Assembly: GCA_029881015.1 (NCBI GenBank)
Contig: JAOUNK010000246.1
Coordinates: forward strand, 1-5,358
DNA length: 5,358 nucleotides
Origin: Gammaproteobacteria bacterium
GTDB lineage: Bacteria; Pseudomonadota; Gammaproteobacteria; Steroidobacterales; Woeseiaceae
Reading direction: 5' to 3'
Numbering within the stretch: position 1 is the stretch's first letter; each line of letters opens with the position of its first letter. Below, one piece after another: positions 1 to 5,357 of the stretch. The notes under the pieces are model-generated. The model was not told the origin of the DNA. It worked only from the letters and a program-made list of their open reading frames with translations, and did not search any database. The translations under genes were made by a program, and so were the position numbers.

Positions 1-1734
1 AGTTTTACGGGTCGCAAGGAAGACGATGCGGAGGCGCTGTTCGCAAAGATTGCCGCGGTTTTCGATGTGACGGACAGCACCGAGATCATCGTCCGGGCGG
101 AATTCACGGATAGCAGGATTGGTGGTCCTCCCTACGTCAAAACCGACGAAACCCCGGTTCCGCCGTTGTTCCTGAGTACCAGCAACCCCGGCGGCATTCT
201 GTCCATCCCGGGTACGTTTTGCGGGCCATTGAGCTGCGAGGACGCGCTTGGCTTGAGCTTGAGCCCGCCTGGTACGGGGAGCGCAGATCCTCGAGAACTG
301 TATTCCGACGGCACCACTCTGTTCGATCGGGAGTCCATTGGCCTGAGCGCAACCGTCAACATCGCGCTTGGTGGCGATGTCAATTTCAAGTCGATCACGT
401 CCTACTTCGACATAGAACAAATCGGCGACCAGTCCAATTTCGACGGTGTCGACATCGCCTTCCTCGAGGGCTACTTCGAACAGGGAAACGAAGAGTGGTC
501 CCAGGAATTTACGCTCAGCGGCAGTGCCGGCGATCTCGAATGGATCTCCGGGCTGTACTATTACGATTCCCGCATCGACGGAGCCTTCCAGTTCGAGTTT
601 CCCGCTTTGCAGCCGACATTCGAAGCGCTGTTTGGCCTGTTAGCGGGCGGCGGCCCATTGCCCAGTGGCTCGTTGGTTGCTTTCGGAAACCGCCTGGACG
701 GTAGTACGTCGCCGGTCCCGTTCCTGGACCTGCAGTTATTCCAGGACCTCGAGTCGGTCGCGGTGTACGGGCAGGGGACGTACAGCTTCACCGATCGAGT
801 GCGTGGAACGCTGGGCGCGCGCTGGACCGAGGATACGAAGTCCGCGGTACAGACAATCGGCAACAACATCGGCAGTGCCGTTTGCCGGGATTTCCTGCTG
901 GACGATAGCTGGAGCGAGGTAACCGGATACGCAGGCTTCGATATGGACGTCGGCGACAATTCGCTGCTGTTCGGTTCCGTATCGACCGGATTCAAAGCGG
1001 GCGGATTCAATGGTGGTAGCTGCGACAATCGTTACGACCCGGAAACGCTGACCGCGTACGACATAGGCACCAAGTTCAGCTTCCTCGACAACTCGCTGCG
1101 CCTGAACGTGACCGCGTTCTACTACGACTACAAGGATCTGCAGGCTCGCCTGCTCGTGAACAACGCCGCGCTCGTACAGAACGCCACTGATGCACGGACA
1201 CAGGGTGTCGAGGTGGAGTGGAACTGGCTTGCCAGCGATAATTTCAGGCTCGACGGCTGGGTGGCTTTCCTGGACGCGGAGTTCAGGGACTTCGCCGCCA
1301 CGGACCCGTTGCAGCCCCAGGTTGGATTCAACTGCAATCCCGCGACCGGGCTTGATTGCGTGCAGGACTTGTCAGGAAACGAAATGCTCAGGGCGCCGAA
1401 GCTCAAGGCATCGGTCACCGCGGAATACGACGTTTGGCTGGAAAACGGCGGCCAGATCACAATGCGTGGCGAGTTCATGCACACCGACGATATGTACCAC
1501 ACCGTGTTCAACAACGATTTCGCGAGGCAGGACGGCTATTCCCTGACCAATGCGCGCCTGATATGGACACCCGGCAGCAGCAAGTTAGATGGCTTGAGGG
1601 TCATCGCGTATGTGGAAAACATCGGTGATGAAGAGTACGTCTCGATTCACACGCCGACGGCCACTATTGGCGGAACGATTTCAGCTTTCGGACCACCGCG
1701 CACGTTTGGCCTGCAGCTCAGATACAGCTACTGA
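1..1734 (+). CDS. TonB-dependent outer-membrane receptor, C-terminal beta-barrel part (5' end off the window)
   Basis: This is the barrel of a TonB-dependent receptor, which imports a large substrate (siderophore, vitamin, glycan or similar) across the outer membrane using TonB/ExbBD energy. The frame is open from base 1, so the gene starts upstream and the GTG at 67 is internal. 577 residues are visible; the family is usually 700-900, so the signal peptide, TonB box and plug domain are missing. Family signs are alternating aromatic/hydrophobic barrel strands, the STGFKAGGFNGG segment at visible residues 328-339, a YDIGTKFSFLDNSLRLNVTAFYY-like strand pair cut here to its first half (YDIGTKFSF), the TQGVEVEW strand, and a C-terminal strand LQLRYSY ending in an aromatic residue, as outer-membrane barrels do. 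Six cysteines fall in predicted loop regions. The substrate cannot be told from the sequence. The gene converges on the cytochrome gene, with 34 bases between them. Family assignment is very secure; the substrate is unknown. Confidence 0.95.
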   Translation, partial: SFTGRKEDDAEALFAKIAAVFDVTDSTEIIVRAEFTDSRIGGPPYVKTDETPVPPLFLSTSNPGGILSIPGTFCGPLSCEDALGLSLSPPGTGSADPRELYSDGTTLFDRESIGLSATVNIALGGDVNFKSITSYFDIEQIGDQSNFDGVDIAFLEGYFEQGNEEWSQEFTLSGSAGDLEWISGLYYYDSRIDGAFQFEFPALQPTFEALFGLLAGGGPLPSGSLVAFGNRLDGSTSPVPFLDLQLFQDLESVAVYGQGTYSFTDRVRGTLGARWTEDTKSAVQTIGNNIGSAVCRDFLLDDSWSEVTGYAGFDMDVGDNSLLFGSVSTGFKAGGFNGGSCDNRYDPETLTAYDIGTKFSFLDNSLRLNVTAFYYDYKDLQARLLVNNAALVQNATDARTQGVEVEWNWLASDNFRLDGWVAFLDAEFRDFAATDPLQPQVGFNCNPATGLDCVQDLSGNEMLRAPKLKASVTAEYDVWLENGGQITMRGEFMHTDDMYHTVFNNDFARQDGYSLTNARLIWTPGSSKLDGLRVIAYVENIGDEEYVSIHTPTATIGGTISAFGPPRTFGLQLRYSY

Positions 1735-1737
1735 TGA

Positions 1738-1763
1738 GCCAACCTGACATCAGCTGGTTAGGC
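1738..1763. terminator. Possible hairpin between convergent genes
   Basis: GCCAACC (1738-1744) can pair with GGTTAGGC (1756-1763) if one A is bulged, leaving an 11-base loop. It lies just after the receptor stop and just before the cytochrome stop on the other strand, where a shared bidirectional terminator would be expected. Neither strand has a following T-tract, so a classical intrinsic terminator is not shown. Confidence 0.25.
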
Positions 1764-1768
1764 CCGTC

Positions 1769-2200
1769 CTACTCGAGCGCGGTGACTCCTGCAGCCGTGT
1801 GGCATCCCTGGCACTGGGCCGAAATTCCTTCCGCCGCGGCTCGCGCCGAGTCCAGGTCGGTTGCTGTTTCGACCTCGTAGGCAGCATTGCGCATGCCGGT
1901 GATGTAGTCCTGCCATTCTTCAGGGACACCTTCTACGGCCTCGTGCTGCGACAGCCAGTAGGCGGGTGTCGCGGCGCCCATGAGGTCTTCGTCTGCGAGC
2001 GCAAACATCAGCTCGTCGAGCTTGGCCGCATGCTCGTGCATGTGAGCGACGAATGACTCGTCGAATTTGGATTGGGTCGGCTGCACTTCCTCAACGGCGG
2101 CCTGGTCGTTCTCGAGAGGCTGTGGCTCGGTTGTTTCCTGCTTGCCGCAGGCGGCCAGACTCAAGGCGATCGCGGAAATCCAAAACGCATGAGTGTTCAT
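1769..2200 (-). CDS. Small c-type cytochrome lipoprotein (cytochrome c'/c-556-like)
   Basis: A 143-residue protein that probably carries one covalent haem c and is anchored by lipid in the periplasm. The N-terminus is a lipoprotein signal: a hydrophobic stretch at residues 5-17 followed by the lipobox LAAC, with Cys18 as the lipidated residue. An acidic, Gln/Pro-rich linker (about 20-45) precedes a helix-rich domain. The haem site CQGCH lies at 130-134, ten residues from the end. A C-terminal CXXCH in a small all-helical protein is the arrangement of the cytochrome c'/c-556 four-helix-bundle family; Met54 or a nearby His in the first helix could be the sixth haem ligand, which is inference. 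The ATG start has a strong Shine-Dalgarno AGGAGAG five bases upstream. The gene is third on the minus strand after the methyltransferase-like gene, 127 bases away, so it may have its own promoter. The physiological role (electron transfer or ligand binding) is not evident. Confidence 0.85.
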   Translation of the reverse strand: MNTHAFWISAIALSLAACGKQETTEPQPLENDQAAVEEVQPTQSKFDESFVAHMHEHAAKLDELMFALADEDLMGAATPAYWLSQHEAVEGVPEEWQDYITGMRNAAYEVETATDLDSARAAAEGISAQCQGCHTAAGVTALE

Positions 2201-2205
2201 AAAGA

Positions 2206-2212
2206 CTCTCCT
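2206..2212 (-). promoter_or_regulatory. Ribosome binding site of the cytochrome lipoprotein gene
   Basis: On the minus strand AGGAGAG is followed by five bases and then the ATG at 2200. It fixes this start and is much the best Shine-Dalgarno among the minus-strand genes here, which suggests the cytochrome is translated independently of its upstream neighbours. Confidence 0.8.
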
Positions 2213-2257
2213 GTTGGTCTCTGTCCCTAGAATTCCACAATCGGGGGCGGGAAGCCA

Positions 2258-2307
2258 TGCGATAACTACGTAGGCGGGGCCGGCAGGCCATGGCGTTCGT
2301 TATCGCA
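2258..2307. repeat. 9-bp perfect inverted repeat between the methyltransferase-like and cytochrome genes
   Basis: TGCGATAAC (2258-2266) is exactly matched by its complement GTTATCGCA (2299-2307) across a 32-base GC-rich spacer. The spacer contains a smaller GGCC-GGCA-GGCC dyad. In the minus-strand transcript the element lies after the methyltransferase-like stop and about 60 bases before the cytochrome ATG. It could fold as a stem-loop between cistrons or form two operator half-sites. There is no T-tract, so it is not a standard terminator. No convincing -35/-10 pair was found in 2201-2327. Confidence 0.55.
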
Positions 2308-2327
2308 AGCGCCAGGTTCGCCGGGAG

Positions 2328-3047
2328 TCAGAGCACGCCCGGTATAAGCCACCACGTCCGCTTCCTGTACTCGGCCCAGCCGGGATGCCGCGACATGCTG
2401 GCCTCCTTCATGATCATGTTGACGGCAAACAAGCCGCCCCAAACCCAGGCGAGGACCACGACCGGCAGCCAGTGCCAGACCATCATCGCGAAACTGCCAT
2501 AGATCATGACTTCGCCGAGATAGTTCGGGTGACGGACGTAACGGTGCATGCCATCGGTGATCAGGCCAGGCTGAATGCGCAGGGTAAAAAACTTCTGTGC
2601 GTCTGCCGCTACCATGACGGCGCAACCGACGATACAGAGACTGATGCACAGGCAATACCAGGCGAAGTCGGGCAGCGGATAGGTCGGCTGCGACGTGCCG
2701 GAGACGAGCAGCCAGCCGAATACCCAGTACCAGCCCAGCACCCCCGCAAAGGCGACAATCCCACCGCCGATCGTGATGCGCCGCTGCCAGCCCGGGTCGG
2801 GGAACGCGAGGTCCTTGAGAATCCACACCAGGCCGTAGCTGCCCTGCATGGCGGTATAGACCCATGCTTCGATCGACGTATTGCCGTAGTAGGCGATCAG
2901 CCCGAGCAGGAAAAAGAAGGTGCCCGCCTTCTGGAAGTTTATGACCCAGGCAAACTTCCATGGCCGCGGACCGCCGAGGAAGTCGCTAACAAGATAGTCA
3001 GTCGTACGATGGACGGCCTGTACCCAACGCGGCGCTTCGTAGGCCAC
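2328..3047 (-). CDS. Multi-pass membrane protein, isoprenylcysteine methyltransferase / steroid 5-alpha-reductase superfamily
   Basis: A 239-residue inner-membrane protein with hydrophobic segments at roughly 42-55, 60-80, 91-115, 128-147 and 180-212. The C-terminal half carries the superfamily signature: a D-x-Q-K motif (Asp149, Gln151, Lys152), then GMHRYVRHPNYLGE at 166-179, then a helical stretch ending in KEASMSRHPGWAEYRKRT (214-231). The R-HPNY-GE block and the late Glu plus G-W-x-E-Y block occur in isoprenylcysteine carboxyl methyltransferases, phospholipid methyltransferases and DUF1295/5-alpha-reductase-like proteins, where they bind SAM or NADPH. I cannot tell which cofactor or substrate this one uses. 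The start is a GTG whose G is the last base of the upstream TAG stop; no Met codon follows until residue 67, so this start is well supported despite a weak ribosome site. It is co-directional and probably translationally coupled with the DsbA-like gene. Confidence 0.8.
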   Translation of the reverse strand: MAYEAPRWVQAVHRTTDYLVSDFLGGPRPWKFAWVINFQKAGTFFFLLGLIAYYGNTSIEAWVYTAMQGSYGLVWILKDLAFPDPGWQRRITIGGGIVAFAGVLGWYWVFGWLLVSGTSQPTYPLPDFAWYCLCISLCIVGCAVMVAADAQKFFTLRIQPGLITDGMHRYVRHPNYLGEVMIYGSFAMMVWHWLPVVVLAWVWGGLFAVNMIMKEASMSRHPGWAEYRKRTWWLIPGVL

Positions 3048-3739
3048 TATTGCGCCGGCTCGGCCTTTGCGAGTTCTTCGCGAACCAGGTTGAGCAACTG
3101 CTGCTGGCCGAAACTCGGCAAGGGCCGCCCGTTGACGTAGTACTCCGGTGTCGCGCTGACTTTCAGGAACACGGCATCCTTCCTGTCCTGTTCCATGCGT
3201 GCCCGGACATCGAAGTTCTCCATGTCGGCCATGAGCTTGTCCATATCAAGGCCGACGCTCGCAATGGCGGGTGCGATGCGGTCCGGCAGCACGGTGTGGT
3301 GCTGCGTCCACTGGTGTTGCGTTGCGAGCAGCGTCTCCAGTGTCTCCCAATACTTGCCCTGTTCCCGGCTGGCTTCGAGGACCTTGACGGCGTACTCAGA
3401 CCCCTTGTGGAACGGTATATGTCGTACCGACAGGCGGATCTGGCCGGGCACCTCGGCCATCCACTGCTTGACCATGGGGTAGAACAGCGCGCAGGTCTCG
3501 CAGGCAGGATCGAGGAATTCGACGATATGCACAGCGGCATCCGCGTCGCCAAGCGTCGGCGAGTGCTCACTCGCCAGCGCCGCTGCGCGGCCATCTTCGA
3601 CGTTATGCGCGCTTGGCGCAGCGTCCTTCTTCATAACGACCGTCATGGTGGCGACGGTCAGAAAAAGCACTACGCCGATCGCGACGACGATACCCCAGCG
3701 CATCTCGCCGGCCTGTTTCCTGCCATGTACGTTGTTCAT
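3047..3739 (-). CDS. Membrane-anchored DsbA-like thioredoxin-fold protein
   Basis: A 230-residue thiol-disulfide protein facing the periplasm. After a short basic N-terminus, a membrane anchor spans about residues 16-36, followed by a linker and a DsbA/Thioredoxin_4-type domain. The strand HIVEFLDPACETCALFYP contains the redox pair Cys80 and Cys83 (CETC); a helical insert follows; the cis-proline loop is ATPEYYVNG with Pro198. These are the two diagnostic parts of the fold. CETC differs from the CPHC of E. coli DsbA, so its redox potential and direction (oxidase, reductase or isomerase) are open. The ATG at 3739 is preferred: a longer frame runs to 3844 but would overlap the divergent gene antisense and add 35 hydrophilic residues ahead of the anchor. 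An internal ATG at 3703 is less likely because it lacks a well-spaced ribosome site. The TAG stop overlaps the GTG of the next gene by one base. No DsbB or VKOR partner is in the window. Confidence 0.87.
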   Translation of the reverse strand: MNNVHGRKQAGEMRWGIVVAIGVVLFLTVATMTVVMKKDAAPSAHNVEDGRAAALASEHSPTLGDADAAVHIVEFLDPACETCALFYPMVKQWMAEVPGQIRLSVRHIPFHKGSEYAVKVLEASREQGKYWETLETLLATQHQWTQHHTVLPDRIAPAIASVGLDMDKLMADMENFDVRARMEQDRKDAVFLKVSATPEYYVNGRPLPSFGQQQLLNLVREELAKAEPAQ

Positions 3740-3746
3740 AGGCCCA

Positions 3747-3775
3747 AGTATCCTGTGCCCTTGTGACCGAGTCCA
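3747..3775 (-). promoter_or_regulatory. Weak candidate promoter of the DsbA-like gene
   Basis: On the minus strand TGGACT (-35-like, 3775-3770) and GATACT (-10-like, 3752-3747) are separated by 17 bases, each matching the sigma70 consensus at four of six positions. The predicted transcript would begin almost exactly at the ATG at 3739, giving a leaderless or near-leaderless mRNA. The same bases include AGGAT, which may instead be the ribosome site of a message that starts further upstream. The two readings exclude each other. Confidence 0.25.
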
Positions 3776-3780
3776 GAGGA
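3775..3780 (+). promoter_or_regulatory. Ribosome binding site deciding the GTG start at 3785
   Basis: AGAGGA ends four bases before GTG at 3785. The spacing is a little short, but it is the only good Shine-Dalgarno near the 5' end of this frame and supports GTG as the start. Confidence 0.55.
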
Positions 3781-3784
3781 CCTC

Positions 3785-4126
3785 GTGAAAAGAGCATTCC
3801 TGTATATACCTGTCGTTCTCAGTCTCGTGGTGCTTGGCGCCCACTTCATGCGCTACGGCAACAACGCCGGGGTCATTGCCTCGCTGGCGTTGATCGGTCT
3901 TCTCTTCGTGCGCCGCGCATGGGCAGCCCGGGTCGTCCAGGCCGCGCTCGTGCTGGGTGCGCTCGAGTGGGTCCTGACGCTGGTCCGACTGTCGCAGGCG
4001 CGTGCGGCAATGGGCGAGTCGGCGACGCGCATGACGGTTATCCTGTGTTGCGTTGCGGCCGTGACGTTCGCCTCCGCATTGCTGTTCCAGGCGAAACCGC
4101 TCAAGCAGACGTACAGGTTGCCCTAG
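3785..4126 (+). CDS. Four-helix integral membrane protein of unknown function
   Basis: A 113-residue, very hydrophobic protein with four predicted membrane helices at about 4-22, 27-43, 50-68 and 83-101, separated by short basic loops (Arg43, Arg44 and Arg49; Arg68 and Arg73; Lys104 and Lys107). The GALEW segment at 58-62 in the third helix is a notable charged/aromatic patch within the membrane. Third codon positions are strongly G/C, as expected of a real gene here, and the start has an AGAGGA ribosome site. It is divergent from the DsbA-like gene with only 45 bases between the starts, and ends in a stop that interlocks with the rdgC stop. A DsbB role was considered because of the DsbA-like neighbour, but the only cysteines are an adjacent pair (88-89) inside helix four, not the two periplasmic pairs DsbB needs. 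I recognise a conserved-hypothetical type but no function. Confidence 0.8.
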   Translation: MKRAFLYIPVVLSLVVLGAHFMRYGNNAGVIASLALIGLLFVRRAWAARVVQAALVLGALEWVLTLVRLSQARAAMGESATRMTVILCCVAAVTFASALLFQAKPLKQTYRLP

Positions 4127-5004
4127 CGGCCCAACAACTTGCCGAGGTCGCCCAGCAGGTTGCGCAGCGTACCCGTGATGACGACAAACTCGGCGTCCAG
4201 CCTGGCGAGCGGGTCCGTGTGGTCCTCGCTATCGTCGTCCATGCCGAGGAACCTGAGCTTGGTGATCACCCCGGTATCGCTCATTACGAAACGCATGATG
4301 TTGTCGTAGACGATCTCGAGATGGGTGAGGCGCATACCGTGCGCGACATGATCGCGAATGGAACGGTCGCTCAGATCGAAATTGCTCCAGCGCACAGTCG
4401 AGCCCGAATCCGCCGCGTCCTGCATGCGGCACTCCCGCCCTACGGCAAACCGGCCGGGTGCACCGCCGAGAAAGACCTTGGTCAGCAACTCGTCGAACGG
4501 CTTCTTATACTGCAGTGGTTGCAGGTTGACGCGCTCATTGGCTGCCTGCAGTCGTCGCAAAAATCGTTCTGCGCCGGACTCCTGCGCGGCGTCGATGCCG
4601 ACGACCTTCTCTTTGGTATCGAAGTAGCCCCAGATCCTGTCTGACTTGAGCATCGCTTTGGGGAGCAACTCGTCGCGTGCCTCGGCCTTGAGTCGGCGCT
4701 TTTCGCGAGGCGGTGGTGGCTCCTGCATGCGTTCGCGGTACTCCCCGATGCGCGCTTCGAGCTCCTCGTTGATCACCGCATGTGGCAACACGCGGGACTG
4801 GCTACGCAGCCTGAACAAGTCAGCACCGTTGACGCGGCGCGCCAGCAAGTCGCTCGTATCGGCGTCGACCGGCACCCAGCCGGAACTGCGTTCCGTGAAC
4901 GGGCCGCAGGGCTCGAAGGCTGCTTTCTCGAGATTTCCAGACAAGGTCTCTTCGGACTCGGGCCACTCGCCATCGAGGGCGTAGAAACGTACGTTGCGAA
5001 ACAT
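4123..5004 (-). CDS. rdgC: Recombination-associated protein RdgC
   Basis: A nucleoid-associated protein that forms a dimeric ring around double-stranded DNA without sequence preference and limits RecA filament formation, as known for E. coli and Neisseria RdgC. At 293 residues it is close to the 303 of E. coli. Family landmarks in order: the N-terminal FRNVRFYAL strand, FEPCG (30-34), GWVP (43-46), RVLPHAVI (71-78), a charged helix, LLPKA (113-117), WGYFDT (125-130), DLSDRSIRDHV (210-220), RFVMSDTG (238-245), LKS-type LRFLG (250-254) and the C-terminal ARLDAEFVVITG block (267-278). ATG at 5004 fits the family N-terminus; its ribosome site is weak. Compared with my memory of E. coli RdgC, the positions aligned to Phe120, Lys211 and Gln212 are Met118, Asn208 and Phe209 here. 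The last four bases are shared with the opposing gene's stop. The gene appears monocistronic, with a candidate promoter just upstream. Confidence 0.95.
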   Translation of the reverse strand: MFRNVRFYALDGEWPESEETLSGNLEKAAFEPCGPFTERSSGWVPVDADTSDLLARRVNGADLFRLRSQSRVLPHAVINEELEARIGEYRERMQEPPPPREKRRLKAEARDELLPKAMLKSDRIWGYFDTKEKVVGIDAAQESGAERFLRRLQAANERVNLQPLQYKKPFDELLTKVFLGGAPGRFAVGRECRMQDAADSGSTVRWSNFDLSDRSIRDHVAHGMRLTHLEIVYDNIMRFVMSDTGVITKLRFLGMDDDSEDHTDPLARLDAEFVVITGTLRNLLGDLGKLLGR

Positions 5005-5035
5005 GGCGGGCTTTCTGCGGCTGACAAGGCGGCGC

Positions 5036-5064
5036 AGTATCCATGTTTACGATCTCGATGTCAC
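5036..5064 (-). promoter_or_regulatory. Candidate sigma70-type promoter of rdgC
   Basis: On the minus strand GTGACA (-35, 5064-5059; five of six to TTGACA) and GATACT (-10, 5041-5036; four of six to TATAAT) are separated by exactly 17 bases. Transcription would start near 5029, leaving a leader of about 25 bases before the rdgC ATG at 5004. Position and spacing are right. The call rests on consensus match only. Confidence 0.5.
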
Positions 5065-5101
5065 GAGACCCGGCAGGTCACTCGGGTTGGGCCACGATCC
5101 T

Positions 5102-5117
5102 CGATGCAATGGCATCG
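5102..5117. repeat. Perfect 6-bp hairpin upstream of the rdgC promoter
   Basis: CGATGC (5102-5107), AATG loop, GCATCG (5112-5117). It lies about 40 bases upstream of the candidate -35 of rdgC and could be a small operator-like dyad; no T-tract follows on either strand, so it is not a terminator. Short dyads like this can arise by chance. Confidence 0.4.
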
Positions 5118-5187
5118 CCTTCCGGAAATAGTGTTTACCCGCTTCTTCGATGGATAAAACACCGCCATGCGTAATGCCCCGCTAGTT

Positions 5188-5204
5188 GGGGTTAACCCCC
5201 CCCC
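5188..5204. repeat. GGGGTTAACCCC palindrome fused to a nine-C homopolymer
   Basis: A 12-base perfect palindrome (5188-5199) continues into a run of nine C (5196-5204), which is nine G on the minus strand. It lies in non-coding DNA, so length changes would not shift a known frame. Homopolymers of this length are prone to slippage and to sequencing error. Confidence 0.7.
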
Positions 5205-5219
5205 AATTCCAGTACCTTG

Positions 5220-5266
5220 CGGCGCGGAGGAAATTAGGCTGACATCAGGACAACCACTCCGCGCCG
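5220..5266. repeat. 10-bp perfect GC-rich inverted repeat
   Basis: CGGCGCGGAG (5220-5229) is exactly complementary to CTCCGCGCCG (5257-5266) across a 27-base spacer. The spacer contains CTGA-CA-TCAG, a further small dyad. It sits just past the possible end of a minus-strand gene at the right edge. It could be an mRNA 3' stem, part of a structured RNA, or a protein-binding site. No T-tract follows either arm. Confidence 0.6.
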
Positions 5267-5318
5267 AGGCGCTGGAGACGCTCAGCACGACACCCCGTGC
5301 CCGGCATCCCTGTAACAT

Positions 5319-5357
5319 TTACGCTTTCGCCGAGTGCAGCTGTGCCGCCACGTGCTT
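5319..5357 (-). CDS. Possible last 12 codons of a minus-strand gene entering from the right
   Basis: Read on the minus strand from the window edge, one frame gives KHVAAQLHSAKA followed by TAA at 5321-5319. The codons are mostly G/C-ending, like the real genes here, and the peptide looks like a helical C-terminus. The fragment is too short to identify or to be sure of; any frame could reach a stop this soon by chance. Confidence 0.25.
   Translation of the reverse strand, partial: KHVAAQLHSAKA

Larger units (their letters stand above)
5065..5318. other. Non-coding stretch upstream of rdgC with several dyads
   Basis: No convincing gene is visible over about 250 bases. It holds a short hairpin at 5102-5117, a GGGGTTAACCCC palindrome running into nine C at 5188-5204, a 10-bp inverted repeat at 5220-5266, and a small GCACG/CGTGC stem at 5285-5300. 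Open frames exist on both strands (a plus-strand frame from ATG 5167 to the window edge, and a minus-strand frame across 5061-5318). They lack ribosome sites, and for the plus-strand frame the third-position G/C bias of the real genes as well, so I do not call them. Confidence 0.6.

Noticed and set aside
1744..1753. The 10-mer CTGACATCAG occurs here and again at 5239-5248, both intergenic
   Set aside because: In a window this size a number of shared 10-mers is expected by chance, and the match does not extend.
2385..3140. A 251-codon plus-strand open frame opposite the methyltransferase-like gene
   Set aside because: The minus-strand frame has clear membrane segments and the RHPNY motif; this one is its antisense shadow.
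3050..3766. A 238-codon plus-strand open frame opposite the DsbA-like gene
   Set aside because: The minus-strand protein has the CXXC and cis-proline signature; the antisense frame shows no family features.
3740..3844. A 35-residue N-terminal extension of the DsbA-like protein
   Set aside because: It would lie antisense to the divergent gene's start and put a hydrophilic, non-signal sequence before the membrane anchor.
3785..4126. Reading the small membrane protein as DsbB, partner of the DsbA-like protein
   Set aside because: It has four helices like DsbB but lacks the two periplasmic cysteine pairs; its only cysteines are adjacent and within a helix.
3763..4644. A 293-codon plus-strand open frame spanning the membrane-protein gene and the 3' half of rdgC
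   Set aside because: It overlaps two well-supported genes in other frames, encodes an Arg/Ala-rich composition without recognisable domains, and is explained by high GC on the antisense of rdgC.
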